This document shows, piece after piece, positions 25,391 through 33,445 of a stretch of DNA of 64,000 nt; the first letter of the stretch is position 1; each line of letters starts with the position of its first letter. The position numbers and the translations under genes were made by a program. Where the stretch lies: assembly GCF_916618915.1 (NCBI RefSeq), contig NZ_CAKAKE010000001.1:2401001-2465000 (forward strand). The letters are read 5' to 3'. Source of the DNA: Stenotrophomonas sp. Marseille-Q4652 (GTDB lineage Bacteria > Pseudomonadota > Gammaproteobacteria > Xanthomonadales > Xanthomonadaceae). The notes beneath the pieces were generated by a model that was not told the origin of the DNA, did not search any database, and saw only the letters and a program-made list of their open reading frames with translations.

Positions 25391-26691
25391 TGGTTACCTC
25401 CCTGTTGCCAGACCATCAAAGCCTGACGCGCCCTCTGCGCCCTGGCTCTTTTCGTGTAAATCTCAAGGCTTCTGGGGTTCTCCCAACCGCCCCAGTGCAC
25501 GAGGTCCTCGATCTTGGCCTCTCGCACCTCCTTGTTGGCCTCGCTGGTCACACCCTCATAGGCGCGATTGAAGAAGGCATGCCGTGCCAGATGCCAATTG
25601 AAGTCGACGCCCGTGCACTTTTTGATCGCTCTGGCTACGTCATCGGCCGCTCGTAGCGACAGGGGCTCACCGCTCGCAGCGATGATCAGGAAGTCGTGCG
25701 ACAGCAGGAATTTTTTCTGTCGACGACCGTTGATCTTGACCGTCCTGTATCGGCAGGCCGACACGTAGTCAGCGACCACCTTCGGAAAGACGGTGTGATC
25801 GAACAGCAATCCTAGGTCTCGAGAGAGTGTTTTTGGGCGAGGCGGATTGGATCGAGGATCGACGTATCTGTCGCCCCGCTCTTCTATCCGCACGATCTTG
25901 AAGTAAGGCGCCGACCGCGTGGGGCAATCAGACAGGCGCATGGCAAGAATCTCGCTCTTGCGCATGCCGAACTCAATGGCCATTCGCCACATCAGATAGT
26001 CCCGCCAAGCGATCGACTCGCCGACGTCCTTGGAGCGATTCTCTGGCTTCAGAAACTGTTCAATCGCTGCAATCTCCTGATCCGTTAGGTCGGGGGCAAC
26101 CGAGCGCTTACGCACCTTGATCAATACGTCTTTCCAAGCGCTCTTCTGGGCTGCCAGCAGCATTTCGATTTCGATGGCACGCCGTGTCTGGTTGCCGCTT
26201 GGCGGGCTGGCGAATTGTTTGATGAACCAACGGCAGATGACTGAGGCAGAGCGAAATACGCCGTTGATCGATTGTCGCTTGCCGAGTGGAACCACACCGC
26301 TGGCAAGCTCGAGTGGCTTACGCAGCCATGCCGCGAAGGCCCGGACCTGAGGCGCTGTTAGGCCTTGACCCGTCAATAGCTCCCGATCTAGATCGACCTT
26401 CGCTTCCCCAGCCCAGGTATACAGGGAAGCAAAAGTGGCCAACTCCTTGACCCGGGTGTTGTGTGAATCCGTCTTCAGCGCCAAGTGCGCTTCGTAGAGC
26501 GACGCAGCCGGCTTTGGCAAATGCGTCTCGCGTTCGGATAGCACGTGCCTGACGCCAGCGCCCGGAACCACGACCACGCTTACCTGAAACAGCGATACGG
26601 GGGCCTTCGAATCGCCGATTCGGCTACTTTTTTCTGCTGATCGAGCGGCGTTTGGCAAGGCATTAAACCAAATGAAATCAAGTACTTGCAA
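25372..26691 (-). CDS. GInt tyrosine recombinase, first of three (GinA-like), 439 aa
   Basis: The phage-integrase fold is evident: AIEFGMRKSEILAMRLSDCP holds the first catalytic Arg, DFNWHLARHAFFNRAYEG the HxxR box, and HWGGWENPRSLEIYTKRARA the His/Trp and nucleophile Tyr. The frame opens at a TTG at 26691 with few better choices, so the first 30 or so residues are uncertain. The gene is nearest the right border of the island and transcribed into it, as expected for the recombinase promoter lying at the end of the element. Confidence 0.8.
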   Translation of the reverse strand: MQVLDFIWFNALPNAARSAEKSSRIGDSKAPVSLFQVSVVVVPGAGVRHVLSERETHLPKPAASLYEAHLALKTDSHNTRVKELATFASLYTWAGEAKVDLDRELLTGQGLTAPQVRAFAAWLRKPLELASGVVPLGKRQSINGVFRSASVICRWFIKQFASPPSGNQTRRAIEIEMLLAAQKSAWKDVLIKVRKRSVAPDLTDQEIAAIEQFLKPENRSKDVGESIAWRDYLMWRMAIEFGMRKSEILAMRLSDCPTRSAPYFKIVRIEERGDRYVDPRSNPPRPKTLSRDLGLLFDHTVFPKVVADYVSACRYRTVKINGRRQKKFLLSHDFLIIAASGEPLSLRAADDVARAIKKCTGVDFNWHLARHAFFNRAYEGVTSEANKEVREAKIEDLVHWGGWENPRSLEIYTKRARAQRARQALMVWQQGGNQWTALA

Positions 26692-26779
26692 ATTTGCTAC
26701 TCATGTAAACACAACTATACCGCACTTTATATGCAATTACTAGCACCAACATGATTGGCTGATTGAAGGCCCCGAGAGC

Positions 26780-26811
26780 AAAAAAACCCCAAGAAACAAA
26801 GCCTTGGGGTT
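26780..26811 (-). terminator. Rho-independent terminator of nrdJb
   Basis: On the minus strand, accccaag, a nine-base loop (gctttgttt) and cttggggt form a stem followed by a run of eight T. It lies 48 bp beyond the nrdJb stop. The island ends between this terminator and the first recombinase gene at 26691, so the insertion is in a 3' intergenic spot and does not break nrdJb. Confidence 0.8.
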
Positions 26812-26858
26812 CTAGTACAGATAACTCTGGAAGCTATCTATGTATACACTTCAAACCG

Positions 26859-27632
26859 CTAGTTGCACTTGCTGTAACCGCAGTTGAGGCAAGTCGCACA
26901 CCCATCCATCACCACCAGCGCCTTGGTGCTGCACTTGTGGCACATGGTGGCGCTGGGCGGGAAGCTGGTGCCCTCGCCGGTAACTTCGACGTCTTCCTCG
27001 CGCTTCTCGACGGCAGCGGCCGGGGCGTCCCTCTTCTTGGAGCGGTCCTCGTACTGCTTGCGCTTTTCGGCGATCAGCGCCTTCTGGTGCGCGCTCATTT
27101 CCGGGTCGTGCAGCAGGCCGATCGACTTCATGTGCTCCTCGACGATGGAGCCCAGCTCGGCGACCAGGGACGGCATGTACACGCCGCCGGCCTTGAAGTA
27201 GCCACCGCGCGGATCGAACACGGCCTTCATTTCCTCAACGATGAAGGTGACGTCGCCGCCCTTGCGGAACACGGCCGACATGATGCGGGTCAACGCGACG
27301 ATCCACTGGAAGTGCTCCATCGACTTGGAGTTGATGAAGATCTCGAACGGACGACGCAGCTCGTGCTCGGTGTTGGCGTTGAGGACGATGTCGTTGATGG
27401 TCACGTAGAAGGCGTGCTCCACCAGCGGCGACTTGATCTTGTAGGTACTTCCAATCAGCACTTCCGGGCGCTCGATGCGTTCGTGCATCTGCACGATGTT
27501 GTCCTTGGGAGCTTCGGCGACGGGTGCGGGCGCTGCGGCCGTTGCTGCGGGGGCGGCGGCGGCTTCGCGCGCCTTGTCCTCGTTGGAGAGGACGCTGTAT
27601 CCGGTGATCTTGCTTTCGATCTTGACGGCCAT
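26859..27632 (-). CDS. nrdJb: B12-dependent ribonucleotide reductase small part with TSCPD domain (NrdJb), 257 aa
   Basis: The central region (ERPEVLIGSTYKIKSPLVEH, IFINSKSMEHFQWIVALTRI, AVFRKGGDVTFIVEEMKAVF) is the TSCPD domain found at the C-terminus of class II ribonucleotide reductases. The last residues form a CHKCSTKALVVMDGCATCLN cluster ending NCGYSKCN, likely metal-binding and carrying the redox Cys that re-reduce the active site. Here it is a separate gene from nrdJa, as in Xanthomonas and Pseudomonas relatives. It acts with NrdJa in the cytoplasm to make deoxyribonucleotides. An Ala-rich linker (residues 21-45) lies at the N-terminal side. Confidence 0.88.
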   Translation of the reverse strand: MAVKIESKITGYSVLSNEDKAREAAAAPAATAAAPAPVAEAPKDNIVQMHERIERPEVLIGSTYKIKSPLVEHAFYVTINDIVLNANTEHELRRPFEIFINSKSMEHFQWIVALTRIMSAVFRKGGDVTFIVEEMKAVFDPRGGYFKAGGVYMPSLVAELGSIVEEHMKSIGLLHDPEMSAHQKALIAEKRKQYEDRSKKRDAPAAAVEKREEDVEVTGEGTSFPPSATMCHKCSTKALVVMDGCATCLNCGYSKCN

Positions 27633-27698
27633 GACGCTTACCTGTGGTTCGTGTTGCTGGTAACGGAGTGCGCTGCGTGCCCGATGGGCGCGGCGCGG

Positions 27699-28283
27699 TT
27701 ATGGGGTGGCGCGCTTGCCGGCCTTCTTCGCCGGGGTCGCCTTTTTGGCCACGGTCTTGCGGGCGGCCTGGGTGCTGGTCCTGCTGGTGGCCTTGGTCTC
27801 GGTGGAGCCGGCTGCCGCCTTGGTCACCCTGGTGGCCTTGGCGACTTTCGCCACCTTGGCAACCTTTGCGACCTTGGCCGGACGCGCCGGCGCCGCCTTC
27901 TTCGTTGCCGCCTTGGCGGGCGTGGCGGCCTTGGTGGCGGCGGCACGCTTGCCCACGCCCTTGGCCTTGAGGGCAGCGGCTTCGGCCTGGGCATTGGCCT
28001 TGGCGGCCTCGAGCTTCTGGCGGGCGGTGGCGACGGTCTTGCTCACCGCCTTCTTCGCACTGGCGGTCTTGCTGGCCACGGTGTCCCTGGCGGTCTTGAC
28101 CGCCTTGCTGACCTTGGCCACCTGCTTCTTGGCCCCGTCCTGCACGCGACGGGCGCGCTGCTGGACGGTGGTGACGGTGCCCGTGGCCGTGGTGGCCACG
28201 CTGTCGCCCAGCTGCAACGCCTGCTCCTTCAAGTTGCCGGCCACCTGCGAGACGGTTGCCGTCACACCATTCCCGTTGCTCAT
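27699..28283 (-). CDS. Histone H1-like Ala/Lys-rich protein (AlgP-like), 194 aa
   Basis: The first 100 residues include an amphipathic ATARQKLEAAKANAQAEAAA stretch, and the rest is an Ala/Lys/Thr/Pro-rich tail with short repeats (PAKAATKKAAPARPAKVAKV, then VAKVAK repeats). Such tails resemble eukaryotic H1 and the bacterial AlgP/Hc-like DNA-condensing proteins. The charge is strongly positive. It lies between nrdJb and nrdJa on the same strand and may be cotranscribed with them. The name is by composition; a specific role in nucleoid structure or ribonucleotide reductase control is not shown. Confidence 0.7.
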   Translation of the reverse strand: MSNGNGVTATVSQVAGNLKEQALQLGDSVATTATGTVTTVQQRARRVQDGAKKQVAKVSKAVKTARDTVASKTASAKKAVSKTVATARQKLEAAKANAQAEAAALKAKGVGKRAAATKAATPAKAATKKAAPARPAKVAKVAKVAKVAKATRVTKAAAGSTETKATSRTSTQAARKTVAKKATPAKKAGKRATP

Positions 28284-28435
28284 AGTGCCCTCCCGGGGCT
28301 ATCAGTCCGTAACGTTGGGTGATGCTGCATCGACACGGTGAAGCGAGGAACCAACCACATGCGGCAGGGGCGTTATTCCCCAACCGGTGAGCCGGCGGCC
28401 GCGGTTGCCCGCGGCGCAGCCATCAGCAAAAGTCG

Positions 28436-30589
28436 TCAGAACTTGCCGTAATACCCTTCCTTGAGCGCATCGAACAGGTTGGCGGCGGTGTGCAGCTCGC
28501 CGTCGTATTCGATCTGCTCGTTGCCCTTGACCTCGATGGTCTGGCCGTCTTCCAGCTCGAAGCGGTAGGTGGTGTTCTCCAGGTCCGCTTCCTTGACCAG
28601 CACGCCCTGGAAGGCAGCCGGGTTGAAGCGGAACGTGGTGCACCCCTTCAGGCCCTGCTGGTGGGCGTAACGGTAGATGTCCTTGAAGTCTTCGTACGGA
28701 TAGTCGGTGGGGACGTTGGCGGTCTTGGAGATCGAGCTGTCCACCCACTTCTGCGCGGCGGCCTGCACGTCCACGTGTTCCTTGGGCGAGATGTCGTCGG
28801 CGCTGATGAAGTAGTCCGGCAGCTGCGCGGCCGGGTCCTCGGCAAACGGCATCGCCTTGGCGTTGACCAGGTGGCGGTAGGCCAGCAGCTCGAAGGAGAA
28901 CACGTCCACCTTCTCCTTGGACTTCTTGCCTTCGCGGATCACGTTGCGGCTGTAGTGGTGCGCGAACGACGGCTCGATGCCGTTGGAGGCGTTGTTGGCC
29001 AGCGACAGCGAGATGGTGCCGGTCGGGGCGATGGAGCTGTGGTGGGTGAAACGCGAACCGACGGCGGCCAGTTCATCCACCAGCTCCGGGGCCACGCTGG
29101 CCACGCGCTGCATGTAGCGGCTGTACTTTGCGTGCAGCACCTTGCCTTCGATCTTCTGGCCGACCTTCCAGCCGTCCTTCTTCATCTCCGGGCGCTTGCG
29201 CAGCATCTCGGCGGTGACCTCGAAGGCCTCGTCCATGATCGGCGCGGCGCCCTTTTCCTTGGCCAGGGCCAGGCCGGTTTCCCAGCCGGCAATCGCCATG
29301 TCGCGGGCGATGGCTTCGGTGAACTCGCACGATTCCTTGGAGCCGTACTTCATCTTGAGCATGGTCAGGGTCGAGCCCAGGCCCAGGAAGCCCATGCCGT
29401 GGCGGCGCTTGCGCATGATCTCGTTGCGCTGCTGCTCCAGCGGCAGGCCGTTGACCTCGACCACGTTGTCGAGCATGCGGGTGAACACGCGCACGACTTC
29501 CTTGTACTCGTCCCAGTCGAAGGAGGCCTTGTCGGTGAACGGGTCGCGCACGAACTTGGTCAGGTTGACCGAGCCCAGCAGGCAGGCGCCGTACGGCGGC
29601 AGCGGCTGCTCGCCGCACGGGTTGGTGGCGCGGATGGTCTCGCACCACCAGTTGTTGTTCATCTCGTTGACGCGGTCGATCAGGATGAAGCCCGGCTCGG
29701 CGTAGTCATAGGTGGACACCATGATCATGTCCCACAGGTGACGCGCCTTGATGTGCCCGTAAATCTTGCAGGCCACCAGGCCGTCGTCGCGCACGATGTA
29801 ACCCTCGTGCGTCGGCCAGTCGCGCCACACCACCTTGCTGGCGTCGGCGACGTCGATGTCGCCTTCTTCCTTGCGGTTGACCGGGAACACCAGCGGCCAC
29901 TCGGCATCGTTCTCCACGGCCTGCATGAAGCCGTCGGTGATCAGCAGCGAGAGGTTGAACTGGCGCAGGCGGCCGTCCTCGCGCTTGGCGCGGATGAAGT
30001 CGCGCACGTCCGGGTGGGAGACGTCGAAGGTGCCCATCTGCGCGCCGCGACGGCCACCGGCCGAGGACACGGTGAAGCACATCTTGTCGTAGATATCCAT
30101 GAAGGACATCGGGCCGGAGGTGTAGGCGCCGGCGCCGGCGACGAACGCTCCGCGCGGACGCAGCGTGGAGAACTCATAGCCGATGCCGCAGCCGGCCTTC
30201 AGGGTCAGGCCCGCTTCGTGGACCTTCTCCAGGATGCCGTCCATCGAGTCGCCGATGGTGCCGGAGACGGTGCAGTTGATGGTGCTGGTGGCCGGCTTGT
30301 GTTTCTGGGCACCGGCGTTGGAGGTGATGCGGCCGGCCGGGATCGCCCCGCGGCGCAGCGCCCACACGAAGCGCTCGTACCAGTGGGCACGCAGCTCGTC
30401 GGTCGCCTCGGCATCGGCCAGGGCGCGGGCCACGCGCTGGTAGGTGGCGTCGATGTCGGCGTCCAGCGCCTCGCCCTGCTTGGTCTTGAGACGGTACTTC
30501 TTGTCCCAGATGTCCAGCGAGGCCGGCTGCAGGGGAACGAGATCCGATCGGTTGGGATTGCTGACCACTTCCAGACGCACCGTGCTCAT
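28436..30589 (-). CDS. nrdJ: Adenosylcobalamin-dependent ribonucleotide reductase large part (NrdJa), 717 aa
   Basis: This is the catalytic subunit of class II ribonucleotide reductase, which reduces ribonucleotides with a B12-derived radical and needs no oxygen. The ten-strand barrel core is present: PAGRITSNAGAQKHK at the N-side, NCTVSGTIGDSMDGI, KAGCGIGYEFSTLRPRGAFV, and the radical Cys in NPCGEQPLPPYGACLLGSVN. Near the end PTGTISLSLANNASNGIEPS is the usual motif. The ATG at 30589 follows AAGGAG about 11 bases upstream. The TSCPD part is supplied by the separate nrdJb gene. A 5' leader with a short ORF precedes it. Confidence 0.95.
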   Translation of the reverse strand: MSTVRLEVVSNPNRSDLVPLQPASLDIWDKKYRLKTKQGEALDADIDATYQRVARALADAEATDELRAHWYERFVWALRRGAIPAGRITSNAGAQKHKPATSTINCTVSGTIGDSMDGILEKVHEAGLTLKAGCGIGYEFSTLRPRGAFVAGAGAYTSGPMSFMDIYDKMCFTVSSAGGRRGAQMGTFDVSHPDVRDFIRAKREDGRLRQFNLSLLITDGFMQAVENDAEWPLVFPVNRKEEGDIDVADASKVVWRDWPTHEGYIVRDDGLVACKIYGHIKARHLWDMIMVSTYDYAEPGFILIDRVNEMNNNWWCETIRATNPCGEQPLPPYGACLLGSVNLTKFVRDPFTDKASFDWDEYKEVVRVFTRMLDNVVEVNGLPLEQQRNEIMRKRRHGMGFLGLGSTLTMLKMKYGSKESCEFTEAIARDMAIAGWETGLALAKEKGAAPIMDEAFEVTAEMLRKRPEMKKDGWKVGQKIEGKVLHAKYSRYMQRVASVAPELVDELAAVGSRFTHHSSIAPTGTISLSLANNASNGIEPSFAHHYSRNVIREGKKSKEKVDVFSFELLAYRHLVNAKAMPFAEDPAAQLPDYFISADDISPKEHVDVQAAAQKWVDSSISKTANVPTDYPYEDFKDIYRYAHQQGLKGCTTFRFNPAAFQGVLVKEADLENTTYRFELEDGQTIEVKGNEQIEYDGELHTAANLFDALKEGYYGKF

Positions 30590-30850
30590 GATTGTGGAAT
30601 TCTCCTTGGGCACCTTGCGGTGCGGGTTAACGTGGTCCCCGACGGGCTGGAAGCAGCAACGACGGGCGATCAACGCATGGCAGGCGCCGCCGGTAAAAAA
30701 CCGGCAGGCGGCCGGCCTGCGCCGGTGGTCTGCATCGCTTGATTCGTCATTGCACGCCTTCCGAACGGGGGGTGCTGGCACCCCGGGGTTCAACCCTACT
30801 TCTTGGGGACGCTCTACGCATCAACCCAACATCTAGTGGCTGATGGCGGA
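30590..30850 (-). promoter_or_regulatory. Long structured leader of nrdJa
   Basis: Before nrdJa the minus strand holds a perfect hairpin (ggggtgccagcacccc at 30784-30769), a well-spaced ribosome-binding site with a 26-codon ORF, and inside that ORF a second hairpin (ccgcctgccgg, a T-rich loop, ccggcggcg). The arrangement suggests post-initiation control of the reductase. I found no B12-box, so this is not a standard cobalamin riboswitch. Confidence 0.4.
30670..30750 (-). CDS. Short leader ORF upstream of nrdJa, 26 codons
   Basis: The ORF reads MTNQAMQTTGAGRPPAGFLP and ends AAPAMR before TGA. A strong GGAAGG sits six bases before the ATG. It ends 80 bp upstream of nrdJa. The Pro and Arg codons and the T-rich loop inside it could affect ribosome progress. 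It may be a leader peptide or chance; conservation would decide. Confidence 0.4.
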   Translation of the reverse strand: MTNQAMQTTGAGRPPAGFLPAAPAMR

Positions 30851-31057
30851 CCCAAGCTTACCCAGCCCAAGGGTGATGTCAAACGGAAAATTGTGCGTCG
30901 GGGGGCTTGCAATCTGTGAACCCCGCACGGTTCCTGCGATTGCGGGCGATGGCCGATTTTCATTGTCGATTTAGCCGGCTGTGGCCAAACTCCCGTTCAG
31001 CATCTTCGTCCCCGTGGCCGCCTCCGGCGGCCCCCTGCCCTGGACCCCTACAGCCCC

Positions 31058-32488
31058 ATGCGACCGTTCCCGACCCTGCTGACCCTCGCCCTGGCCGCTG
31101 CCTTCGGTGGTTTCACCGCCACCGCGATCAACGAACACCTGGACAACCGCGCCCGGGCCGCCACCCCGTCCGCGGCACTGCCCGCCACCACCTCGCTGCC
31201 GGCCAGCGTGGCCGGCCAGCCGCTGCCCTCGCTGGCGCCGATGCTGGAGAAAACCCTGCCGGCGGTGGTCAGCGTCAATACCAAGCAGGTGGTGCGGGTG
31301 CGCAACCCGTTCTTCGACGACCCGTTCTTCCGCCGCCTGTTCCCGCAGGTGCCGCAGGAGCGGATCAACGAGTCGCTGGGTTCGGGCGTGATCATCGATG
31401 CGCGCCAGGGCTACGTGCTGACCAACCACCACGTGATCGAGAACGCCGACGACGTGCAGGTGACCCTGGCCGACGGGCGAACGGTCAAGGCCGAGTTCAT
31501 CGGCTCGGACGCCGATACCGACGTGGCGCTGATCCGCATCCCGGCCCAGGGCCTGACCGAGATCCGGCTGGGCGACAGCGACCAGCTGCGGGTCGGTGAC
31601 TTCGTGGTCGCCATCGGCAACCCGTTCGGCTTCAGCCAGACGGTGACCAGCGGCATCGTCTCGGCGGTGGGCCGCAGCGGCATCCGCGGCCTGGGCTACC
31701 AGAACTTCATCCAGACCGATGCCTCGATCAACCCGGGCAACTCCGGTGGCGCGCTGGTGAACCTGGCCGGGCAGCTGGTCGGCATCAACACCGCCAGCTT
31801 CAACCCGCAGGGCTCGATGGCCGGCAACATCGGCCTGGGCCTGGCGATCCCGTCCAACCTGGCGCGCGACGTGGTCGAGCAGCTGATCAAGAACGGCGTG
31901 GTGGTGCGCGGCACGATGGGCGTGGAAACCCAGAACCTGACCGCGGCCATCGCCCAGGGCCTGGGACTGGCCGATTCGACCCGCGGCGCGCTGGTCACCC
32001 GCGTGCATGCCGGTTCCGGCGGCGCGGCGGCCGGGCTGAAACCGGGCGACGTGATCGTGGCGGTCAACGGCCAGCGCGTGGACAGTGCGCAGGCGCTGCA
32101 CAACTACGAGGGCCTGCAGCCGGTGGGCAGCGTGCTGACCCTGGACGTGCGCCGTGACGGCAAGTCGCTGCAGCTCAAGGCCGCGCTGAAGGAACAGCCG
32201 CGCGCGGTGGTCGGCGACACGCTGGACCCGCGCCTGTCCGGTGCGACCTTCGCCGACCTGCCCGAGTCACTGCGCCAGAGCGGGCTGACCGGCGTGCTGG
32301 TCAGCGAGGTGGCGCGCAACAGCCGGGCGGCGAGCTCGGGCCTGGCGGCCGGCGACATCATCCAGGCCGCCACCAGCGGCGAGTTCGTCGACCTGGCCAG
32401 CTGGCGCGCGAGCTTCGAGCAGCGCCCGGCGCAGCTGGTCGTCCGCATCCGCCGCGGCAACGTGCGTGGCGAGCTGGTGATGCGATGA
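31058..32488 (+). CDS. degQ: Periplasmic serine protease/chaperone DegP/DegQ-like, 476 aa
   Basis: A signal peptide (MRPFPTLLTLALAAAFGGFT) is followed by a trypsin-like domain with the catalytic triad His125 in TNHHVI, Asp155 in DTDVALIR and Ser229 in NPGNSGGALV. Two PDZ domains follow (first about 280-370, with VETQNLTAAIAQGLGL and PGDVIVAVNGQRVD; second about 390-476, with AAGDIIQAATSGEFVD). The family degrades or refolds misfolded envelope proteins. The length is like DegQ and shorter than MucD-type proteins of similar organisms. It is divergent from nrdJa across a 470 bp gap that holds the nrdJa leader. Confidence 0.92.
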   Translation: MRPFPTLLTLALAAAFGGFTATAINEHLDNRARAATPSAALPATTSLPASVAGQPLPSLAPMLEKTLPAVVSVNTKQVVRVRNPFFDDPFFRRLFPQVPQERINESLGSGVIIDARQGYVLTNHHVIENADDVQVTLADGRTVKAEFIGSDADTDVALIRIPAQGLTEIRLGDSDQLRVGDFVVAIGNPFGFSQTVTSGIVSAVGRSGIRGLGYQNFIQTDASINPGNSGGALVNLAGQLVGINTASFNPQGSMAGNIGLGLAIPSNLARDVVEQLIKNGVVVRGTMGVETQNLTAAIAQGLGLADSTRGALVTRVHAGSGGAAAGLKPGDVIVAVNGQRVDSAQALHNYEGLQPVGSVLTLDVRRDGKSLQLKAALKEQPRAVVGDTLDPRLSGATFADLPESLRQSGLTGVLVSEVARNSRAASSGLAAGDIIQAATSGEFVDLASWRASFEQRPAQLVVRIRRGNVRGELVMR

Positions 32489-32584
32489 TCCCTTCGCCAT
32501 GACGCGACCTGCACCGGTGCGGTGCTATCCCTGTTGGCCGTGATTCTTCCCTGCCCGCCGCGGCACCTGAAAAAGGAGAGTGCA

Positions 32585-32947
32585 ATGACCCCGACCAACA
32601 CTGAAAGCATGAAGGAACGCCTGGGCGAAGCCGGGACCCACCTGAAGGCCGCTGCCAGCGCCGCCGGCGAGGCGGTCAAGGGCGCCGCCGGTGCTGCCGG
32701 CGAGGAACTGCGCCTGGGCACGGCCAACCTGAAGGCCGAGCTGTCCGACACCGCGCTGTCGGGCATGGCCGCCGCCGAGATGGGTGGCGTGGCCGCCAAG
32801 GAACAGGTCGATGCGCTGATGGACAAGGGCAAGGACCTGATCGAAAGCGCCGCCGAGCTGATCCGCGAGCGTCCGCTGGCCTCGTTCGGCGTGGCCTTCG
32901 CCGCCGGCTGGATCATTGCCAAACTCGGCCGCAGCAGCGACAACTAA
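32585..32947 (+). CDS. DUF883/YqjD-ElaB-like inner-membrane anchored protein, 120 aa
   Basis: The Ala-rich helical body (AAASAAGEAVKGAAGAAGEE) leads to a C-terminal LIRERPLASFGVAFAAGWII segment, the single membrane anchor preceded by the RERP motif typical of YqjD/ElaB proteins. In E. coli these bind ribosomes at the membrane in stationary phase. AAAGGAG sits well before the ATG. It starts a three-gene set with a YqjE-like gene four bases downstream and one more gene after it, all likely one operon. Confidence 0.85.
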   Translation: MTPTNTESMKERLGEAGTHLKAAASAAGEAVKGAAGAAGEELRLGTANLKAELSDTALSGMAAAEMGGVAAKEQVDALMDKGKDLIESAAELIRERPLASFGVAFAAGWIIAKLGRSSDN

Positions 32948-32950
32948 GCG

Positions 32951-33445
32951 GTGAGCGAGCAGCCGCAGCCAACGCCGGCCACGCCCGGCGAAGAAGCGCC
33001 CCGCCCCGGTTCGCCGGGGCTGGAGGAAAGCCTGCGTGAGGTGCGGGATTCCGCACGCGGGGCCGCCTCCTCGGCCAGGCTGACCGCCAAGGCGATGCGG
33101 CGGCTTATTGCCGCCGACTTCGCGCTGGCGCGCAGTGCCTTTGGCCGTGCCCTGGCCTGGGCCGGGGCGGCAATCGTGTTCGGCGCCTCGGCCTGGTTCC
33201 TGATTGCCGGCACCATCATCGCGTTGCTGCAGCGCTCGGGGTTTTCCTGGTTCCAGTCGCTGCTGTTCACCGCGCTGGGCAGCCTGGTGATCACCGCCTT
33301 CGCCGCGTGGCGTGTTTCCCACTATTTCGATTACACCGGCATGCACGCCACCCGCCGGCAGCTGTCGCGCTTCGGTCTGTTCGACGAGGACGGCGATGAC
33401 GACGAGGACGGGGTGGCACCGGTAGCCAAGGAGCCTGCGCCATGA
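32951..33445 (+). CDS. YqjE-like phage-holin-superfamily membrane protein, 164 aa
   Basis: It has a helical N-terminus (ESLREVRDSARGAASSARLT), then two strong membrane helices (ALAWAGAAIVFGASAWFLIA and LLFTALGSLVITAFAAWRVS), and an acidic tail (FDEDGDDDEDG). This is the YqjE/DUF1469 arrangement, which commonly follows a YqjD gene. I accept the GTG at 32951, four bases after the preceding stop. The stop overlaps the next gene by four bases. Confidence 0.75.
   Translation: MSEQPQPTPATPGEEAPRPGSPGLEESLREVRDSARGAASSARLTAKAMRRLIAADFALARSAFGRALAWAGAAIVFGASAWFLIAGTIIALLQRSGFSWFQSLLFTALGSLVITAFAAWRVSHYFDYTGMHATRRQLSRFGLFDEDGDDDEDGVAPVAKEPAP

Larger units (their letters stand above)
3607..26760. mobile_element. 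GInt-like genomic island carrying defence genes (borders approximate)
   Basis: The segment ends on the right with four tightly overlapping genes: three different tyrosine recombinases and a small protein. This is the layout that defines GInt islands (ginABCD). The cargo to the left is almost entirely defence-type genes on the minus strand. The right border must lie between the first recombinase gene (starting 26691) and the nrdJb terminator at 26780. The left border is not resolved; it probably lies between the terminator at 3033 and the first cargo gene. I found no convincing direct repeat joining the two ends. Confidence 0.6.

Noticed and set aside
3111..26780. A direct repeat joining the ends of the island as attachment sites
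   Set aside because: Comparing 3000-3300 with 26690-26790 gave only short, AT-rich chance matches.
26763..28322. A 519-residue plus-strand frame across nrdJb and the H1-like gene
   Set aside because: It is antisense to two genes with clear features and Gly/Leu/Arg-rich in the manner of shadows.
28490..30742. A 750-residue frame antisense to nrdJa
   Set aside because: High-GC codon bias leaves the antisense open. The minus-strand frame has all the class II reductase motifs, and the antisense has none of a known family.
30820..30850. An NrdR box near the nrdJa start region
   Set aside because: Only one loose half-match (cactagatgttg) is present; NrdR boxes are usually paired and closer to the consensus.
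30590..30900. A cobalamin riboswitch before nrdJa
   Set aside because: The leader lacks a recognisable B12-box and the usual conserved core, although a single agccact is present.
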